From JBCBST01 sp039819115 (GTDB lineage: Bacteria > Bacteroidota > Rhodothermia > Balneolales > Balneolaceae): a DNA stretch of 11,096 bases. Location of the stretch: contig JBCBST010000108.1 in the NCBI GenBank assembly GCA_039819115.1, forward strand, positions 1-11,096. Reading direction: 5' to 3'. Below the pieces are notes generated by a model. The model did no database searches. It was not told where the DNA came from and was given only the letters and a program-made list of their open reading frames with translations. Positions 7,244 to 11,096 of the stretch are shown here, one piece after another. Each line of letters opens with the position of its first letter. The stretch's first letter is position 1. The position numbers were made by a program, and so were the translations under genes.

Positions 7244-7615
7244 TTACCTGTGCTGATCCAGCATAATCATATTGCCGTCAGGATCGGTAAGTACGAAACT
7301 GGCAGGCCCTGAAGATGCTTCGTCGGCTTCACTGATCAGGTTAATGTTATTGGCTTTCAGGTGTTTTTGTATTGCTCTGACATCGTCAAACTCTTCAAGA
7401 TTCTGGGCATCTTCGTCCCAGCCCGGATTAAAGGTGAGTATGTTACCCTCGAACATGCCTTGAAACAGCCCGATTAACGTACGTTCATTTTTCATAATGA
7501 GGTAGTTTTTGTCCATATCACCACCCATTACATGAAACCCCAGATGTTCGTAAAACGCTTTTGATTCATTTAAGTCTTTAACGCTAAGGCTGACGGAAAA
7601 AGCTCCAAGTTTCAT
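7244..7615 (-). CDS. VOC-family (glyoxalase/dioxygenase fold) protein
   Basis: About 123 residues, the typical size of a single-domain vicinal-oxygen-chelate protein made of two beta-alpha-beta-beta-beta modules. The first module starts with AFSVSLSVKDLNESKAFYEHLGF, whose pattern (VKDL..SKAFYE.LGF) is characteristic. The second begins near the middle and ends with the family's VLTDPDGNMIMLDQH. Members bind a divalent metal and act as lyases, dioxygenases, isomerases or drug-binding proteins; which one applies here cannot be read. I place the start at ATG 7615 because AAGGGA lies 5 nt upstream and the fold begins there; the frame is open to ATG 7693, but the extra 26 residues look non-coding. 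It converges on the P-loop gene and lies 126 bp downstream of the C45 gene on the same strand. Confidence 0.85.
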   Translation of the reverse strand: MKLGAFSVSLSVKDLNESKAFYEHLGFHVMGGDMDKNYLIMKNERTLIGLFQGMFEGNILTFNPGWDEDAQNLEEFDDVRAIQKHLKANNINLISEADEASSGPASFVLTDPDGNMIMLDQHR

Positions 7616-7620
7616 AAGAA

Positions 7621-7626
7621 TCCCTT
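7621..7626 (-). promoter_or_regulatory. Ribosome binding site deciding the VOC start
   Basis: AAGGGA on the minus strand, 5 nt before ATG 7615. It favours this start over the upstream in-frame ATG at 7693. Confidence 0.6.
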
Positions 7627-7741
7627 TATTTATTGATGGTATGAAAGATAGAGTGTGGGGATTTTGGGAGTTAGAATCAAACCCGGAGGTCATAATCTAA
7701 CCGTTTCAATAAGAAGCATATCATTGAGCAGTATGGAGATA

Positions 7742-8746
7742 TCAGCCCGCTTTCTTTTTTAACCACCAGTTCAGCCTGTTTTCCGGTTTAAAATTGGTCG
7801 GTTTAGGTTTTGTCTCAGCTCTCTCAATATGCAGTGTGTTCAAATCTGCAACCACGGACCAAATGGTACCGAATTGCTCTTTTTTTAAATCCAGACAGAT
7901 GCATGTATCGGATACGATTTCTTTTGCATCAGAAATGGTTAATTCATCAACATGCATTAAGCGATTATTCAGTGCATGCAGCCGTTCGGAGCTTTTACTC
8001 CACCCGACGTTACCGGCATCGAAAGGCTTCATTTCTTCCGTAACGAACTGGTTGGTTATGGATACAAACGGTTTATTGTTTAGCGGTCGCCGGATTTCCT
8101 TTTTTTGAGTGGCCGCTTCTATTACCGCTATCTCACCGGATGTATCTGCAACCAGGAAATTACCAGCTGAGGATATCTTTGCAGTTTCAATAAGCTTTAA
8201 CGCTTCCTTGGTTGTGCTGCACTCCTCAAGAACCCTTCGGATTATAAAATGAAAACTGACCCCGGGCTGAATTTCAGTTCCATCAACAAATGACATGGCG
8301 ATAAAAAGACCTTTTTCATTTATCCCATCGGATCGCCCAATAAATACATCAGACTGACCGATATAAGAAAACTTATCCGAGGCAGCGATTAAGCTACTCT
8401 CCGTAAATTTTTTGAACCGGAAAAGCATATCGTAATTCCTGCCAACAACGACACTGGTGCTGTTTTTGAATGCAAACACACTGCATTGTCCCGTGGTGTT
8501 AAATACGCCCAGGCTAAGAAGAAATGCCCCAAGCCGTTCCGGCTGATCATGAATTCCTTTCGCGAAACCTTCTATCTCATCAATCACTTCGGGATAAAAC
8601 TGCTGCAACTCCGCGTAGGAGGCGAGGCCGAATTCACGTTTCGCTTCACTGATTTCGGGTAGTTGGAAGTTTGCTTTTTGGTAGAGCATACTTCCGTACT
8701 TAAATCCCATGTCATAAAAACTTCCGTACAATCTTGGATGATACAT
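7742..8746 (-). CDS. C45-family Ntn hydrolase (acyltransferase/linear amide hydrolase-like)
   Basis: A 334-residue protein resembling peptidase family C45, whose prototype is fungal acyl-CoA:6-aminopenicillanic acid acyltransferase. The predicted nucleophile is Cys88 in GQCSVFAF; in the family the precursor cuts itself just before this Cys to free an N-terminal nucleophile. Downstream blocks fit: VVVGRNYDM (99-107), GRSDGINEKGL, and a later SITNQF. The N-terminal part with GSFYDMGFKYGSML and YPEVIDEIEGFAKG is the usual C45 proregion. Members hydrolyse or transfer acyl groups on linear amides. No signal peptide is visible, so it is probably cytoplasmic. It starts 9 nt after the preceding gene and is the last of a four-gene set led by a flavin amine oxidase. 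The annotation 'penicillin acyltransferase' should be avoided; the substrate is unknown. Confidence 0.85.
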   Translation of the reverse strand: MYHPRLYGSFYDMGFKYGSMLYQKANFQLPEISEAKREFGLASYAELQQFYPEVIDEIEGFAKGIHDQPERLGAFLLSLGVFNTTGQCSVFAFKNSTSVVVGRNYDMLFRFKKFTESSLIAASDKFSYIGQSDVFIGRSDGINEKGLFIAMSFVDGTEIQPGVSFHFIIRRVLEECSTTKEALKLIETAKISSAGNFLVADTSGEIAVIEAATQKKEIRRPLNNKPFVSITNQFVTEEMKPFDAGNVGWSKSSERLHALNNRLMHVDELTISDAKEIVSDTCICLDLKKEQFGTIWSVVADLNTLHIERAETKPKPTNFKPENRLNWWLKKKAG

Positions 8747-8755
8747 GATGAGTAC

Positions 8756-9865
8756 TCAAAAATTAAAGCCTAATACCAATTCTATACCGAGGTCAAAGCG
8801 ATATACTTTGGATGTTTCCAACTGCTGAAGCACATCTGCTCCAAACACAATGCCCTTTTTGCGCCAGGGTATAAATCGTAAACCCTGGCTTGCACCAACC
8901 CCAATAACAAAGTTTACCGAATTCTTCCCTTCCAGGTCTTCAAGCAACTCAAATCCAACCGGTACATTAGCACTCATAGATGCATAGGTTCCCTGGAATA
9001 ATTTTTTGTAGAAAAAGTATAATTCCGGTCTGAAAACGAAGGAATTTACGTGGTTGAATCCATTGTCTTCTGCCACATCCGGTCTTGCCCATGCGATTTC
9101 AAATGAGGTCTCATAGGGACGGATAAGTCCTTTACTGTTGTCGACAAAGCCGGTATAGCTAATCCCGTACCCCTCAAGATAGCGACTCCGGATGGCTTTA
9201 AGGGTTACCAGGTTATACCAGTCGCCCAGCCGGATATCAATTCGTTCATTTTGAGAAAGCGGTCTGAAATCTGAGTCATTAAGCGTTGCTTTTACCTGGT
9301 GATAGGTGTTCAAAAAGGAATGCATGCAGTACTCGAGGGCAGCCCGGATTCTTTTCTCATGTGTTGCATATATAGCTTCTCGGTCACCCAGCTCAAAAAC
9401 GGCATCTTCATTATGTTTAATGCGATAGAGTTCTTTCAGAGAATCAGACCTCATCTCATAAAAAACAAGGGATAGGTGTGTTCGTGCAACACTTGTGATG
9501 CCTCTGTTCATCCTTCGTACAGACTCTTGCACGTTTAATGCACGAATGGAAATAACAATGGGTATACCCCCCTCTTTTTCAGGGAGAGAGGTGTTAAAGA
9601 AATCCTGAACCGACTGCTCAGCGCCACCCGCCAAGAATAGCTCAACGTCATTATTGGTCAGGTTTTTATGAACCCCTAAACTCTTTATTAATCGATCATC
9701 CATAACCCGTTCCACAAAAACAGGTTCAGGAGTGGAGGGAGAAAACGGAAGCGTTCGTAACGACAGATGTTCTTGTGCATAACAGGAACTTATGAAAGGC
9801 AATAAAAAGACCATGAACATCCAGCTATAGATTAAAAAACTAGGCCTTAGAAACATAATGCACAT
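8756..9865 (-). CDS. Exported protein with outer-membrane barrel-like C-terminal half, unknown function
   Basis: A 369-residue protein I do not recognise. An N-terminal hydrophobic signal (about residues 10-31, ending ISSCYAQ) could be cut by signal peptidase I after CYA or, since ISSC fits a lipobox, lipidated at the Cys. Residues about 45-200 form a soluble region with VFVERVMDDRLIKSLG and a charged helical stretch. Residues about 210-369 show alternating hydrophobic strands with aromatic girdle residues and Gly turns, ending LGIELVLGFNF; a final Phe is typical of outer-membrane beta-barrels. This suggests a periplasmic domain joined to a small barrel. The start overlaps the lipocalin-like gene by 26 nt; ATG at 9856 is an alternative start. 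It is probably co-transcribed with its neighbours. Confidence 0.65.
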   Translation of the reverse strand: MCIMFLRPSFLIYSWMFMVFLLPFISSCYAQEHLSLRTLPFSPSTPEPVFVERVMDDRLIKSLGVHKNLTNNDVELFLAGGAEQSVQDFFNTSLPEKEGGIPIVISIRALNVQESVRRMNRGITSVARTHLSLVFYEMRSDSLKELYRIKHNEDAVFELGDREAIYATHEKRIRAALEYCMHSFLNTYHQVKATLNDSDFRPLSQNERIDIRLGDWYNLVTLKAIRSRYLEGYGISYTGFVDNSKGLIRPYETSFEIAWARPDVAEDNGFNHVNSFVFRPELYFFYKKLFQGTYASMSANVPVGFELLEDLEGKNSVNFVIGVGASQGLRFIPWRKKGIVFGADVLQQLETSKVYRFDLGIELVLGFNF

Positions 9866-10217
9866 GCCAGAGTCTGTATTTATCTACATCATAAGTGACA
9901 ATCATGGACTTATCAGAAAGAAAATGAATGTATAGTTTCTCTATATCTCCGCTGGCACTTTTAAGCTCTATATATTTACCATTTGCATTGAATATCCAGG
10001 TTCCGCTACTGTCTTTTCCCTCTGCTTTTGAAGTAAATGTCATATCCGGATTTAAAGAAATATAGTCTCCTCGTTCTTTTTTTGGTGGGAAATAGTATTC
10101 CCCGTTTTCTGAGTATTTATCTAATGACCAAGTAGTATAAAAATGAATGTTATCAATTTTTTGAGCATGCAATACATGAGGTAGAATTAAAAAACAGGAT
10201 ATCAGAATGATCTTCAT
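9840..10217 (-). CDS. Secreted lipocalin-like protein
   Basis: 125 residues with a clear signal peptide (MKIILISCFLILPHVLHA, cut before Gln19). The mature part is short and beta-rich: TTWSLDKYS near residue 28, then GDYISLNPDMTF (50-61), GTWIFNANGKYIEL (72-85) and a final strand pair with MIVTYD. The pattern 'W.L..Y ... L.pDmTF ... G.W' is that of small lipocalin-like domains common in Bacteroidota secreted proteins. It probably binds a small ligand or acts structurally in the periplasm; the ligand is unknown. It begins 6 nt after the amine oxidase stop and its end overlaps the next gene, so it is part of the same operon. The ribosome site is weak, consistent with coupling. Confidence 0.7.
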   Translation of the reverse strand: MKIILISCFLILPHVLHAQKIDNIHFYTTWSLDKYSENGEYYFPPKKERGDYISLNPDMTFTSKAEGKDSSGTWIFNANGKYIELKSASGDIEKLYIHFLSDKSMIVTYDVDKYRLWHVHYVSKA

Positions 10218-10223
10218 TAGTTT

Positions 10224-11096
10224 TTAATGGTTTAACAGGTTAAGTACAGATTCAGATGCCGATTGAACCGCATTATGTACATTCCCCCAGTCAAGCCCGT
10301 TGGTATAGGCATCACCGGCGAAGTAAAGGGTATTCTTAACAGGTTTTTGAAGCCTGGAAACAGTTTTGGGTTTGGCATAATCACTGATGTATGCCCCTTG
10401 AGCATACGCCTCTGATGACCAACTGTGTGTAATGTGTTTGATGTAATGTTTGGTTGCCTGCCCTTCGAACATAACATCCAACTCGGTTAGCAGGCGTTTT
10501 TTAAACGCGGTATCGTCAAGATTGCGATATGCTTCGGCCGGTTTACCAACGGAGAATAAACCGAGTACGTGTCGGTCACTTTCCTGTCCCCAGGACGCAT
10601 CATATAGCGAGACTTGCCCATCGGTCTCAGGTCGGATTACATAATCAATGAATGCAGGATAGAACTTCTGTTCGAATTCAAAAAAGGCTTTAAACCCATC
10701 CCACATCGTCACCTTATCCAGAGCCTCTTGCTTAGCTTTGGGAAGGGGTGGATTAAACTGAATTTCGTTGTTTTTTAGCAGTGAAACCGGACAGGTAAGT
10801 ATGACCTTATCGGCAATAAAATTCTGCGTTTCGGATGCCAGTAAAACCTCATCCGCTGAATAGGTTACGCTCGTGATGGGAGTGTTGTATTGAATACGAT
10901 GCTCTACAGAAGGAATGATATAGTTCTCAAAAAAACCGAGCCAGGAGCTGCCTATAAATTTTTTGTAGTTAAACGTATTCAGTGTACCACGAACTAATTT
11001 TCCATTATACCATATGTTGTATTCATCATCCGGGGAATAGCCTACGGTTTTGGTTTCAGTCAGGACTTGTTCATCATGCACCATCTGGCAGATAGG
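10224..11096 (-). CDS. Flavin-containing amine oxidase, C-terminal part (5' end beyond window)
   Basis: The frame is open from the right edge through 290 residues; ATG 11084 is internal, because the N-terminal Rossmann FAD-binding part is missing and coding continues upstream (PICQ precedes it). The C-terminal FAD-binding block FAGDA...WGNVHNAVQSA is the hallmark of the monoamine oxidase/polyamine oxidase family. Further evidence is ITSVTYSADEVLL followed by KVILTCPVSLL, the typical middle strand pair, and HSWSSEAYAQGAYISDY near the end. These enzymes oxidise amines with O2 to imines/aldehydes and H2O2. The substrate cannot be named. It is the first visible gene of the operon whose later members are the lipocalin-like, barrel-like and C45 proteins. 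Confidence 0.85.
   Translation of the reverse strand, partial: PICQMVHDEQVLTETKTVGYSPDDEYNIWYNGKLVRGTLNTFNYKKFIGSSWLGFFENYIIPSVEHRIQYNTPITSVTYSADEVLLASETQNFIADKVILTCPVSLLKNNEIQFNPPLPKAKQEALDKVTMWDGFKAFFEFEQKFYPAFIDYVIRPETDGQVSLYDASWGQESDRHVLGLFSVGKPAEAYRNLDDTAFKKRLLTELDVMFEGQATKHYIKHITHSWSSEAYAQGAYISDYAKPKTVSRLQKPVKNTLYFAGDAYTNGLDWGNVHNAVQSASESVLNLLNH

Noticed and set aside
7616..7693. Extension of the VOC protein to ATG 7693
   Set aside because: No ribosome site, no family resemblance in the 26 extra residues, and a good AAGGGA just before ATG 7615.
1..8746. A beta-lactam resistance locus (BlaI/M56 plus 'penicillin acyltransferase'-like C45)
   Set aside because: The C45 gene is 6 kb away on another transcript, no beta-lactamase is present, and the M56 protein shows no penicillin-binding domain; the names come from distant prototypes only.

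Overview
This 11.1 kb window (about 44% G+C by eye) looks like a chromosomal piece of a Gram-negative bacterium of the Bacteroidota/Balneolota type. The reasons are a BlaI/M56 pair whose peptidase ends in a 'VDGK' tail typical of that group, an uncharacterised ~630-residue P-loop protein resembling DUF4914 (a family I recall mainly from Bacteroides and relatives), a lipocalin-like secreted protein, and an outer-membrane-type protein ending in Phe. The lineage is inferred from gene content only. I see no rRNA, tRNA, CRISPR array, insertion sequence or integrase.

Layout. Minus strand, 1-1651: a BlaI/MecI-type repressor and, overlapping its stop by ATGA, a BlaR1-like M56 membrane metalloprotease that runs off the left edge. 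A 184-bp divergent region (1652-1835) with a perfect 14-bp palindrome follows. Plus strand, 1836-5015: two photolyases in tandem, first an iron-sulfur (FeS-BCP/CryB/PhrB-type) member with all four cluster cysteines and the His-His motif, then a class II CPD photolyase. Between this pair and the next gene is a 244-bp leader with a strong hairpin inside a possible 21-codon ORF. Plus strand, 5260-7146: a 628-residue PEP-carboxykinase-like P-loop protein, closed by a good intrinsic terminator at 7189-7220.

Minus strand, 7244-7615: a small VOC (glyoxalase-fold) protein. Minus strand, 7742-11096: a tightly packed four-gene set, in transcription order a flavin amine oxidase (N-terminus outside the window), a secreted lipocalin-like protein, an exported protein with a barrel-like C-terminal half, and a C45-family Ntn hydrolase. 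Spacings are 6 nt, a 26-nt overlap and 9 nt, so these are very probably one operon.

How they may work together. The photolyase pair would, if both enzymes have their family's usual activity, repair both main UV lesions ((6-4) photoproducts and cyclobutane dimers) with visible light. Their promoter faces that of the BlaI/M56 pair across one shared palindrome, so joint control is possible but unproven. The amine oxidase/C45 operon pairs an enzyme that could release amines from amides with one that oxidises amines, beside two exported proteins; its substrate is unknown. The most open points are the P-loop protein with its structured leader, and what the M56 sensor responds to.
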